A stretch of DNA of 64,000 nt from Saposhnikovia divaricata (lineage: Eukaryota; Streptophyta; Magnoliopsida; Apiales; Apiaceae), in assembly GCA_036435485.1 (NCBI GenBank), contig CM071595.1, positions 434,001-498,000 of the forward strand, in the 5' to 3' direction. Below, piece after piece: positions 26,041-34,862 of the stretch. The translations under genes and the position numbers were made by a program. The first letter of the stretch is position 1, and each line of letters opens with the position of its first letter. The notes beneath the pieces are model-generated. The model was not told the DNA's origin. It saw only the letters and a program-made list of their open reading frames with translations, and made no database searches.

Positions 26041-27685
26041 ATTGAGTCGGACCATTTTTTGGATATTTTTACATATTTTGTTCCTATGGGTTATTAGAAT
26101 TCAATTAAATTTTATTTGGCACAGTTCGGACCTGAATCTAGGTTGAAATGATCAAAACTCGGTTTTCGGATAATCCTCAAAGGGGTCAGTACACAGAATA
26201 TTGTTAAAATTTGAGTCGGACCATTTTGTGGATATTTTTACATATTTTGTTCCTATTGGTTATTAGGATTCAATGAAATTTGATTTGGCACAGTTCGGAC
26301 CTGAATCGGGGCTTAAATGATCGAAACACGGTTTTCTTATAATCCTCAAAGAGGTTAGTACACGGGATACTGTTAAAAATCGAGTCGAGCCATTTTGTGG
26401 ATATTTTTTCTTATTTTGTTCCTATGGTTTATTAGAATTCAATGAAATTTTATTCGGCAAAGTTCGGACCTGAAACGAGGCTGAAATGATCAAAACTCGG
26501 TTTTCGGATAATCCTCAATGGGGTTAGTACACGGAATATTGTCAAAAATTGAGTCGGACCATTTTGTGGATATTTTTACATATTTTGTTCCTATGGGTTA
26601 TTAGAATTCAATTAAATTTTATTTGGCACAGTTCGGACCTGAATCTAGGTTGAAATGATCAAAACTCGGTTTTCGGATAATCCTCAAAGGGGTTAGTACA
26701 CAGAATATTGTTAAAATTTGAGTCGGACCATTTTGTGGATATTTTTACATATTTTGTTCCTATTGGTTATTAGAATTCAATGAAATTTTATTTGGCACAG
26801 TTCGGACCTGAATCGGGGCTTAAATGATTGAAACACGGTTTTCGTATAATGCTCAAAGAGGTTAGTACACGGGATATTGTTAAAAATCGAGTCGAGCCAT
26901 TTTGTGGATATTTTTTCTTATTTTGTTCCTATGGTTTATTAGAATTCAATGAAATTTTATTCGGCAAAGCTCGGACCTGAATCGAGGCTGAAATGATCAA
27001 AACTCGTTTTTCGGATAATCCTCAATGGGGTTAGTACACGGAATATTGTCAAAAATTGAGTCGGACGATTTTGTGGATATTTTTACATATTTTGTTCCTA
27101 TGGGTTATTAGAATTCAATGAAATTTTAATTGGCACAGTTCGGACCTGAATCGAGGCTGAAATGATCAAAACTCTGTTTTCGGATAATCCTCAAAGGGGT
27201 TAGTACCCGGAATATTATTAAAAATTGAGTGGGACCATTTTGTGGATATTTTTCATATTTTGTTCCTATGGGTTATTAGAATTCAATGAAATTTTTTGGC
27301 ACAGTTCGGACCTGAATCGAGACTGAAATGATCAAAACTAGGTTTTCGGATAATTCTCAAAGGGTTAGTACACTGGATATTGTTAAAAATCGAGTCGAGC
27401 CATTTTGTTGATATTTTTACATATTTTGTTCCTATTGGTTATTGGAATTCAATGAAATTTTATTTGAGACTCAGAAATATTGATGTATAAAAGGTGATTG
27501 ACTTAATGAAAAGGCTATCGTGTTAAGGGCGATACACTTACCTACTAAAGTTATGGTATAACTAGATGTAAATCGCATGATAAAGATATTGTGATATGCA
27601 AATGAGCTAATTAATGATATAATTGTGTATATAGAAATGATGTATATAGTAACCCAAATTCGGGTAATTAATAAGGACTATTGTT

Positions 27686-29005
27686 ATGTACAGAACTATG
27701 CCGCCTAGACGTGACAGTAGAGCGAATGCAAGGGAAAATGAGAGAGACGAAAGAAGTCGAAATATCGAAGGTACTAGACTGAACGAAAATGCTCATAATG
27801 AAGAAAATCATGAAGAAGGAGAAGAGGAATCAACTGGCCAACAAAGGAATCCGGGAGGTGATCCCTTTGCCCAATTCATGGACTTATTAAGGCAGAATTT
27901 AGCAAATCCACAGAATCCTCAACCACCACCTGTTCTCCCCAACCAGGCAGCTAGTTCCTTTCGTGCCTTTAAGTCATTAAAGCCCCCAGAATTCGAGGGA
28001 ACCACTAACTCAGTAGTCGCCAGGGCATGGCTAAAAGAAATGGAGAAAGCTTTCGAAATACTGAGGATAGAGGAAGATCAGAAAACAGTTTTTGCAGCCT
28101 ATCTCCTAAAGGGAGAGGCAAATTACTGGTGGGAAGCTAGGAAGAACCTAGAGGAAGCGGGAGTGATAACCTGGGGGCGTTTCACTAGGGTGTTCCTAGA
28201 AAAGTATTCTCCTAGGTATCTAGAAAACCAAATGGAATTAAAGTTTCTGGAGTTAAAACAGGATAACCTAACAGTGGCAGAGTATGAAAATAAATTCTCA
28301 GAACTGTCGAGGTTTGTTCCCGAGTTTGTGCGTACTGAAGAACAACGTGCAAAAAGGTTTCAACAAGGGTTAAAACCCTGGTTACGAACGAGAGTGGCCC
28401 CATTTGAGTTAACTGATTATTCTGCAGTGGTTCAAAAGGCATCAATTATAGAGGCCGAGAGTGAGCAGGCTCAAATAGGTCGAGAGAATAAGAAAAGAAG
28501 ATTTGAGGGCCCAAAAGGAGGTTCAAGTGAGGGAAGCTACTTTAACAAAGGAGGTAAATGACAAAAATCTCAATTTGTGGGAAAGTCGGGGGGTAACAAG
28601 ACTACTAGTGAGACGGTGAGTCAGGGTGGAAAGTCTTCGGGAACATTTCAGTCCAATCAATCACGACCACCATTACCAGATTGTGAGACGTGTGGTAAAA
28701 AGCATATAGGAGTCTGTAGAGTGCTGGGAGTAACTTGTTTTAAGTGTGGACAAAAAGGACACTACTTTAACCAGTGCCCATCAACTGATGCAAACCCTAA
28801 AAGAGATGTTAAGTGTTACCAGTGTGGGAAAATAGGACACTTTGCTAGAGATTGCCGTTCAGGTGGGTCATACGCGTCAGGACAGAGTGGGGCTGCTTCA
28901 AATAGGCCTACTGCTAGAGTGTACAACATGACCTTAGGGGAAGCGTTGACAAAACCAGATGCGGATACAGGTACTTGCTTTTTTTTATTTAAATTTGGTG
29001 TGTAA
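27686..29005 (+). pseudogene. gag: gag pseudogene, copy 1 (one nonsense mutation)
   Basis: This is the same reading frame as the intact gag at 34863-36182. A TGA at 28559-28561 stands where the intact copy has GGA, ending the protein after 291 residues. The frame is otherwise open to 29005. The truncated product would keep the retrotransposon gag (capsid-like) domain at about residues 100-255 but lose all three zinc knuckles, which lie after the stop. Other coding differences from the intact copy are few: Pro for Gln at residue 239, Ser for Ala at 246, Asp for Asn at 425. The truncated protein should be defective in nucleic-acid binding, but the capsid part could still be made. Confidence 0.88.
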
Positions 29006-29311
29006 GTCTTTGGTTAAGGATCGACTTAATCAATTAATGGAATAAATAAGTTAATAAAATAGATAAGGAAAATCAGTATCTGTTAAGGGCTAGGAAACGT
29101 TATGAAAAGAAAAGTAGGAGTGTTTTGGGAAAACACAAGCTCGTTGAGACGAACAGGAAATATATATTATAGGTAGTATTTTCTTACAATTGTTTTAAAG
29201 AATATTATTAGAGCTTATTTTCTGGAAAATTTTACAGAGAGGAGCTATAGGAATATTGAGGAATTAATATTTATGTCATGATAGAGATCAGAAGATGGTC
29301 AAACCATAAGT

Positions 29312-29458
29312 GAGATACACTACCATTCAGAAAAGGTCAATGTAGTGGCGGATATCTTCGTCAAAAGAGGAAGGAGAGACGAGATAACCTGGAATGACTG
29401 GAAACAGGAGGAGATTTGTGAGGAAAAGACAGTAAAAAGACTGCTATTGATAAACTAA
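29312..29458 (+). pseudogene. pol relic, copy 1: RNase H/integrase linker motif
   Basis: This short open stretch encodes EIHYHSEKVNVVADIFVKR followed by about 29 further residues and a stop. In Ty3/gypsy polyproteins the segment between RNase H and integrase typically reads like YHPGKANVVADALSRK, and most positions agree. Nothing else of RT or integrase is recognisable around it. It shows that the element descends from an autonomous pol-bearing ancestor by internal loss. Confidence 0.72.
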
Positions 29459-29628
29459 ATGGCATGTTGATGAATGACAAGGAAGTTATGTTAGTATATT
29501 TCTGCGCAAACAAGATAGATATATTATAGAAGGAAAAAGGAAAAAGGAAGTAGTGTGGAAGTTAGAAGATGTGAATGAGAAAGATACTTATGGACATTTC
29601 CAACATGATTCCGGGACGGAATCCTTTT

Positions 29629-29641
29629 AAGGGGGGAAGGA
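29629..29641 (+). promoter_or_regulatory. Polypurine tract, copy 1
   Basis: The sequence aaggggggaagga lies immediately before the TG of the LTR. This is the expected place and composition for the plus-strand primer of reverse transcription. Confidence 0.85.
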
Positions 29642-32295
29642 TGTAATAACCCTAACTTCAGTAATGCTACAGTGGTCACATGAATAGTAAATTTCGAGGA
29701 TTTAGAGAAATGGTATATAGGTACCCTATAGTGGAAACATAAAATGAATAAACAGAAACCATATTAGTGTTGTACAATGGAAATAAGTGACTCGAAATGA
29801 CGTTAGATTTCAGAAATTCCTGAAGCATGGATTTTGAGGATTTTGATTTCGAATAAGCTTCTATCGGATATTAAGGAGCATGGAAACATTATAAGAATTA
29901 TATATTGAGGAATTAGTGAATTTAGATTTAACCAAGGGATTATTAAGTTAAGAGAATACCAATGGAATTTAGATTGTTAAATGATTTTAAAACCACTGAG
30001 ATAATGAGGTACATTCGAAACGAACCACAATTAGACGCATATGGAGACCAAGCAACCAAGATTAGTAATATAACAAGGATACATACCACATTATTTACCA
30101 ATGTGATTGGCATTTTACTTAGAAAATTAAGAAATTGGGAGATTAGCTCATCCTAATGACATCACCATCCACTAACTTGTTTTAAGGGGGTAAATTAGTA
30201 ACTTTGCAAGGTTTTAATCACTAAATATCTACCAAGCTTCCAAAGTACTCTAGTATTAGCAAGATTAGATGAGATAAGACCAAAACAAAACACAAAAACC
30301 TCTCCCCCTTCTTGTTTCTTCCATTCGGCCAAAGTAAGAAAAAAAAAAGAAAAATCAAAACCAAAATCCTAGCTAGCATCAAGATTAGATCAAGGGAAAA
30401 ATCATGGAGCTTCTTGGAGGATAGATTAAGACTAGCACAAAGTTTCAAGGCCAACCATCATCATCTTCATAGGTAATAAATTCATGAAAGTTGCTTGATG
30501 AATAGTGATGAATAGTGGTTTCAAGAAACTAACTTGGTTTTTATGATTCCTTTAGTTGATTCAAGTTAATCTAAGGTTGTTTAAGGAGTGCCCAAGGTTT
30601 ATCAAGGATTTTTAAGAGTTGTCAAAGCTTCAAGAAGGTATAATCATGCTTGCCCTTTTGTGTTTATGATGGATAATGTTATGTTTAGTGATTAAGTGGT
30701 ATAAAGGTTATGTTTATGATGTTATAAGTGTTTGTAAGTGATTGAAGTTGATTTTGGAAGGAGTTTGGGATTGTAACCATGGCTGGTAATGAAGACCACA
30801 TGGTGTAGGTGATGATTATTGTGTTTGATGATTGATTTTGGAGGAGTTTGATTTTGGAAAGTATGAAATTACAGCAGTTATAATGTCCGATTTTCGTTAG
30901 AACGAAATCTGCCCTGTTTTGTGACCCCTGCATTCGTATGGTACCTCACTGCCTAGGTTACCAATTGACCATGAAATGATAGAGCTTAGTTCATAGATCG
31001 TTTTGATATAAGGTGCGTTAAAATCTGATGAACGGTTTAGGAGAAAAGTCAGTTTTAGTGAAAGCGGTTCAGAAATCGAGAAACCGTAAATGTATCAAAC
31101 TTGAGGTTGCAATTACCATACTTTAACATTGTTAAAAGTCACGAAATTTTGGGATAGTGTAGTAGGGTGGTCAGAGGACCCTTGACAGTTGACCTTACAT
31201 TAAAATTCGAAATCCATATTTTCTAAGAATTTTTACAGTTAAGTGTGGTCGTTAAGGAAAATGGTGAAAACCCCTGAAACTTCGATTTAGGTTATAAATG
31301 GTTAAGTCTTTGAGCCTTTGGGATAATAATAATACGTTAAACATATATTAAAGTTTCAAAAGGTAATGTTATGCAAGGGTGTAGTGAGTAAGAGATGTGG
31401 TTCTAACGACGGTCCTTTTGTGTTTATAGAAACTCCGGAAGAGGGACGAGCCATACCGTCAGGATATCGAAACCGAGGCAAGATTTCTTCTATCCCTATT
31501 TGTAAAACTACTTATCCTCACAAAGAAACTTGATTTTGTGAAATATATATGTGATGCTATTATTACTATATTGTGAAGAAATTGTCTTCCTTGAGTATTA
31601 ATATTGAAAAGAAAGATATACGAAGATGTATATGAATATGGATATGAGTATAAGATGCATATGAATATGAATGAGAGTATGAGATGGATATGTATAGAGA
31701 TGATTATGCATGGATTGAACATGCCTTATGATTAAGAGAATAAGAGAGAATGGTATCAGTTGTTATCGAGGGTTATATGGTTATAATATTATCTTAAAAA
31801 TGTTCTTATTGAGTATCAGTGGTTTAATAAACATTATTTGATTAACATGCATTACTCTTAAAATAGATGGAATATTTTACGAATATAAAAGTATATTTGA
31901 TTTCTGAATTTGAAAGAGAGGTCTGAATCATAATCAAAGCCTTATGATATATATATATATTTTATAGAAGTAATGTGCGAGAATGGAAATGATATGAGAG
32001 AATGATATTTTAAAAAGAGATTAATGAAGTGATAAAGAGGGGGATTGCAACAGACTTGCGTAAGTGGCTGTGTCAGGGCTGTGTGCGACACAGTCCAGCA
32101 TTTATTATCTTTATTACGGCACGAAGATGCCAAGGGAGGATGTTAGCAGGTGGCCTTCCTCCAGGGATGATTTTCATTCCTTCTACCGGTAGTAAAAAGA
32201 GAGCAGATACGATTAGGCGACTGATCATCGTCCTAACGTATCAGGCGACAGCAGATATCCCCAATGTTTTTGAAAAGAAAGTGTAGACAATGGTT

Positions 32296-32634
32296 TTCAG
32301 ATTTCTATACTGAAAACAGAATAATGATATGAGATGATGGAATGATAGTTACAGATGAAGAAAAACTGATATTATGTTATTTCAGATTTCTATACTGAAA
32401 ACAGAATAATGATATGAGATGATGGAATGATAGTTACAGATGAAGAAAAACTGATATTATGTTATTTCAGATTTCTATACTGAAAACAATAATGATATGA
32501 GATGATGGAATGATAGTTACAGATGAAGAAAAACTGATATTATGTTATTTCAGATTTCTATACTGAAACAGAATATTGATATGAGATGATGATATTATGG
32601 ATACAGATGAAGAAAAACTGATATTATATTAATA
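32296..32634 (+). repeat. 85-bp minisatellite inside LTR 1 (four units)
   Basis: The phrase atttctatactgaaa recurs at 32301, 32386, 32471 and 32554 (spacing 85, 85 and 83 bp). The fourth unit is diverged and truncated. Tandem repeats in this part of an LTR often lie in enhancer-bearing U3 regions, but no function can be shown here. Confidence 0.88.
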
Positions 32635-32976
32635 TAAATTACTTTCTTATAGTAGTGAGTGGATGATGTATTATTAAATAAGAGCTTTACTCTCCCTTAA
32701 GGATTTTAATTGTTTCCTGCTATTACATATGCATAGACATATATGTATACTTGTTCACATTTTAAATTTTAGTTACAGTATGATCTTGCTGAGCTATTAT
32801 AGCTCACTCTTGCTACTTATGTATATAGCAGCTAGGTCCCATGCCGATACTACGTACCACACCCCGCAAGAGGGTAAGGGAAAGGCGACCTTTTGAGCGA
32901 GTGCTGGCGACCATCCCCGAGGTAGTGACAAGCGGAGGGGCTTAGTATACTTATGTAAATTAAGTGTGTAAGTGGT

Positions 32977-32982
32977 AATAAA
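32977..32982 (+). promoter_or_regulatory. Candidate polyadenylation signal AATAAA in LTR 1
   Basis: AATAAA lies about 280 bp before the LTR end, inside a TA-rich stretch after the GC-rich island at 32830-32945. The other two LTRs have it at 40151 and 55379. It is plausible as the R-region poly(A) signal, but plant signals are loose and this is a motif match only. Confidence 0.4.
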
Positions 32983-33266
32983 CTTTAGTTGTTGAAGTGC
33001 TTCCTGTAGAAGCTTTGTTCAACAATGTACTTAGTAAATTCTGGGCTTGTAATAACTGTTAACTTTAAAACTTCTAAATATTGTGGTTGTTGTTCTATGA
33101 GCATATGACTGGTGTGTGTGTGTATTAGTGTGGGGTCAACTGCCTATTTATTTATTTATTTATTTTAAAAAAAAAAAAAAAAAAAAACTACAGAGATATT
33201 GATATTGATTGGAAATTGGACCTTGACGGCCCGGATCTTTGACCCCGGATCCCGGGGCGTCACAGA

Positions 33267-33278
33267 TGGTATCAGAGC
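33267..33278 (+). promoter_or_regulatory. Primer-binding site for initiator tRNA-Met
   Basis: The sequence TGGTATCAGAGC begins two bases after the LTR end. It is the standard complement of the 3' end of plant initiator tRNA-Met, used by most plant Ty3/gypsy and Ty1/copia elements to prime minus-strand DNA synthesis. It defines the 5' side of the only complete internal region in the window. Confidence 0.93.
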
Positions 33279-33378
33279 TAAGAGTCATAATGCTCAAGAA
33301 CAAAAGTGGTAATAATAAATGTATCAGTTATAATATAAATTGTGAACTTCCATCAAGTTCAGGGGTGGTATATCGCAG

Positions 33379-33449
33379 GTAGTATTTACTTTAAGCATAT
33401 ATTATAATTTATTAGACTGTTACTAATAGAATTTTATGTTTTATTATAG
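33379..33449 (+). other. Candidate 71-bp intron in the retroelement leader
   Basis: A CAG/GTAGTA donor, a TACTAAT branch-point-like motif at 33421-33427 and an acceptor ttattatag at 33441-33449 enclose 71 very AT-rich bases. The acceptor falls nine bases before the ATG of the upstream ORF. Length, composition and spacing suit a minimal plant intron. Splicing is inferred, not shown. Confidence 0.42.
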
Positions 33450-33458
33450 GGAGCGGAG

Positions 33459-34346
33459 ATGGGTGAGCCGAGTCAGGACCCCCAGTGGCTAGGGAGGTCA
33501 GAGCAGGAGCTATTAGATCTTCAGCTGGCCGGGGTAGAGGTCCCCGAGTATGCAGTTGAGGACCTCAGGGAGAGACGCCGGGCGGCGGCTAGAGAGCGAT
33601 TAGAGAGAGAGGAGGCAGAGGAGCAGAGACGGAGAGATGCTGTGGCTCTAGTGCCATATATGGGTAGACCTTCTACAGGATCTGACGAGGCAGGTCCTTC
33701 TAGAGTGAGATCGGAGATCCCTGAGGAGGAGAGGCCACTGCGTAAGAGGCCTAGGTTGTCAGTTATACCTGAGGAGCCGATTGAGTGGAGGGATATTCAG
33801 ATGGTTCCCACTCCTGTCCGACCCATCCCAGTGCCGTCACCAGTTCCATCCCCTCTACCTAGTCCTGACCCTATGGATGATCCTTTTGAGCAGTTTACCC
33901 CTCCAGGGCATTTTGGTTTCTTTGAGGAGGAGGAGGATCCTTCAGAGGATGCTGAGACAGAGTCGGTTCCTCCATCCCCACCCTTTGCACCTCCACCACC
34001 TCCACCGGTGGATGCACCTCCCCTAGCTGTACCCCCTCAGGAGGCACCCCTACCGGCGGGTGACTCACTTTCAGCTACCTTATTGACCGAGTACTTTGCT
34101 CTTCAGGGACAGTTGGAGGAGTCCCGCAGGACTATAGACACCCTTCTACAGAGGTTAGAGAGAGGGAGAGGAGGGGTTATCCCGGATGGGATATCTCTGG
34201 GGATGATCAGTATTGAGCTACGAGCATTAGGAGATATTAGGAGGTTGTTGGGTGATAGGGGAGACCCGGCATGGAGGGCCCAGATAGTTGATACGGTTAC
34301 TACCATGGTGGTCCAGATACGGGATGTTGTCAGGGCAGGGGTGTGA
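33459..34346 (+). CDS. Accessory ORF upstream of gag (295 aa), unknown function
   Basis: An intact ORF lies between the primer-binding site and gag, a position where most Ty3/gypsy elements have only leader. I do not recognise the family. Visible features are a highly charged Arg/Glu-rich helix, probably coiled coil (residues 33-62), a basic cluster RKRPRL resembling a nuclear localisation signal (95-100), Pro-Ser-Pro repeats (116-138), an acidic patch (155-169), polyproline (171-198), and a C-terminal leucine-heptad region (204-236) followed by another helical segment to the end. No zinc finger, protease or polymerase motif is seen. Its GC content is clearly higher than that of the AT-rich LTRs. 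Tat/Ogre elements have an ORF before gag, but their primer-binding site and gag type differ from this element. It may be an accessory protein, or captured host sequence. It occurs once here; copies 1 and 3 lost it by truncation. Confidence 0.72.
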   Translation: MGEPSQDPQWLGRSEQELLDLQLAGVEVPEYAVEDLRERRRAAARERLEREEAEEQRRRDAVALVPYMGRPSTGSDEAGPSRVRSEIPEEERPLRKRPRLSVIPEEPIEWRDIQMVPTPVRPIPVPSPVPSPLPSPDPMDDPFEQFTPPGHFGFFEEEEDPSEDAETESVPPSPPFAPPPPPPVDAPPLAVPPQEAPLPAGDSLSATLLTEYFALQGQLEESRRTIDTLLQRLERGRGGVIPDGISLGMISIELRALGDIRRLLGDRGDPAWRAQIVDTVTTMVVQIRDVVRAGV

Positions 34347-34862
34347 GCCGGGATAGTAGTTCGTCACTAATCAGACTAGTCATCTTGCTGATGTCATTTT
34401 GGGGATTAGTTTAGTTGTCCACTGTTTTAATCCCAGTCTGATTAGAGGACAGTTAGTAGTACTTTTGGTGATATCGGATTAGTATGTACGGCTATGTTTT
34501 GGGTTTCGAACCTGGTATTAGATGATGTATATTATTAGCAGTAAAAGATGTTGTACCCAAATTGTAAAATATTTATGTACATTAATGAAGTTTGTGCATT
34601 TCTATCTAAATTTTTGCTGCATATTTTTGTATAATAAATGTTGAGACTCAGAAATATTGATGTATAAAAGGTGATTGACTTAATGAAAAGGCTATCGTGT
34701 TAAGGGCGATACACTTACCTACTAAAGTTATGGTATAACTAGATGTAAATCGCATGATAAAGATATTGTGATATGCAAATGAGCTAATTAATGATATAAT
34801 TGTGTATATAGAAATGATGTATATAGTAACCCAAATTCGGGTAATTAATAAGGACTATTGTT
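34347..34862 (+). other. Non-coding spacer between the accessory ORF and gag
   Basis: No ORF of note. From 34641 it is duplicated in copy 1 (27464 onward). It ends in ttatgtacag (34861-34870), a good 3' splice-site match four bases before the ATG at 34875 that opens with MPPRRDS. Gag could therefore be expressed from a spliced transcript. That is inference. Confidence 0.5.

Larger units (their letters stand above)
4793..27463 (+). repeat. Satellite array 1: head-to-tail ~169-bp monomers
   Basis: The phrase tagtacac recurs at 4793, 4962, 5131, 5300, 5469 and 5638, a spacing of exactly 169 bp, and continues with small length variants up to the retroelement. That is about 134 monomers, all in one orientation. 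Each monomer typically carries one gaattc (EcoRI) site, the invariant-looking gtggatatttttacatatt, and the dyad aaaac-tcg-gtttt. Recognisable subtypes include ggcacag..gaggctgaaatg (main), gacgtaattcggacataaatc, gatgtagttcggaccgg, ggggcttaaatgatcgaaac, and a short form with ttcatattttg and gaaattttttggcacag. No coding capacity is supported. Length and homogeneity fit a major plant satellite, possibly centromeric or pericentromeric, but the sequence alone cannot place it. Confidence 0.97.
27464..29641 (+). mobile_element. 5'-truncated internal region of the gag-only Ty3/gypsy element (copy 1)
   Basis: This matches the internal region of the complete copy from 34641 onward at a constant offset of 7,177 bp. 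The left junction lies inside a satellite monomer and shares the bases TTGA (27464-27467) with both partners. Missing from this copy are its 5' LTR, primer-binding site, upstream ORF and part of the pre-gag spacer, about 5.0 kb by comparison with the full copy. It contains a gag broken by a stop codon, a pol relic and a polypurine tract, and runs directly into the LTR at 29642. Confidence 0.9.
29642..33264 (+). mobile_element. Long terminal repeat 1 (3,623 bp)
   Basis: It begins TGTAATAACCC right after a polypurine tract and ends GGGGCGTCACA two bases before a tRNA-Met primer-binding site. It therefore has TG...CA ends and correct landmarks on both sides. It matches the LTR at 36819 along its full length. 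The differences I saw are one substitution near 31005, 2 bp in an AT run near 31950, one C near 32905, and a poly(A) run of 21 versus 11. Inside are a pyrimidine-rich leader-like segment (30300-30345), an 85-bp minisatellite, the hairpin TGAGCTA-tta-TAGCTCA at 32790-32806, an AATAAA, and TATTTA repeats followed by poly(A) near 33150-33187. It serves as 3' LTR of copy 1 and 5' LTR of copy 2. The length fits the Tekay/Del group. Confidence 0.93.

Noticed and set aside
4793..27463. CRISPR-like direct repeats
   Set aside because: The units are contiguous 169-bp monomers with no unique spacers, and the context is a plant genome.
4793..27463. CENP-B-box-like motif as proof of a centromere
   Set aside because: I found no convincing match to the mammalian box. 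Centromere identity cannot be decided from satellite sequence alone.
29962..30156. 64-codon ORF near the LTR start (also 37139 and 52366)
   Set aside because: It lies inside the LTR, has no recognisable domain, and is retained only as part of a recent duplication.
30221..31722. Minus-strand ORFs of 77-87 codons inside the LTRs (repeated in LTR 2 and LTR 3)
   Set aside because: Low-complexity, AT-rich translations with no family similarity. They repeat simply because the LTR does.
32029..32286. 85-codon plus-strand ORF in the LTR
   Set aside because: It falls in a GC-richer island of the LTR without domain features. More likely leader or LTR sequence than a protein gene, though conserved in all three LTRs.
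33267..33278. tRNA gene suggested by TGGTATCAGAGC
   Set aside because: This is the primer-binding site adjacent to the LTR. No cloverleaf sequence follows.
33459..34346. Assigning the element to the Ogre/Tat group because of the upstream ORF
   Set aside because: The primer-binding site is tRNA-Met and the gag has Tekay/Del-type motifs, whereas Ogre elements typically use other tRNAs and have a different gag.
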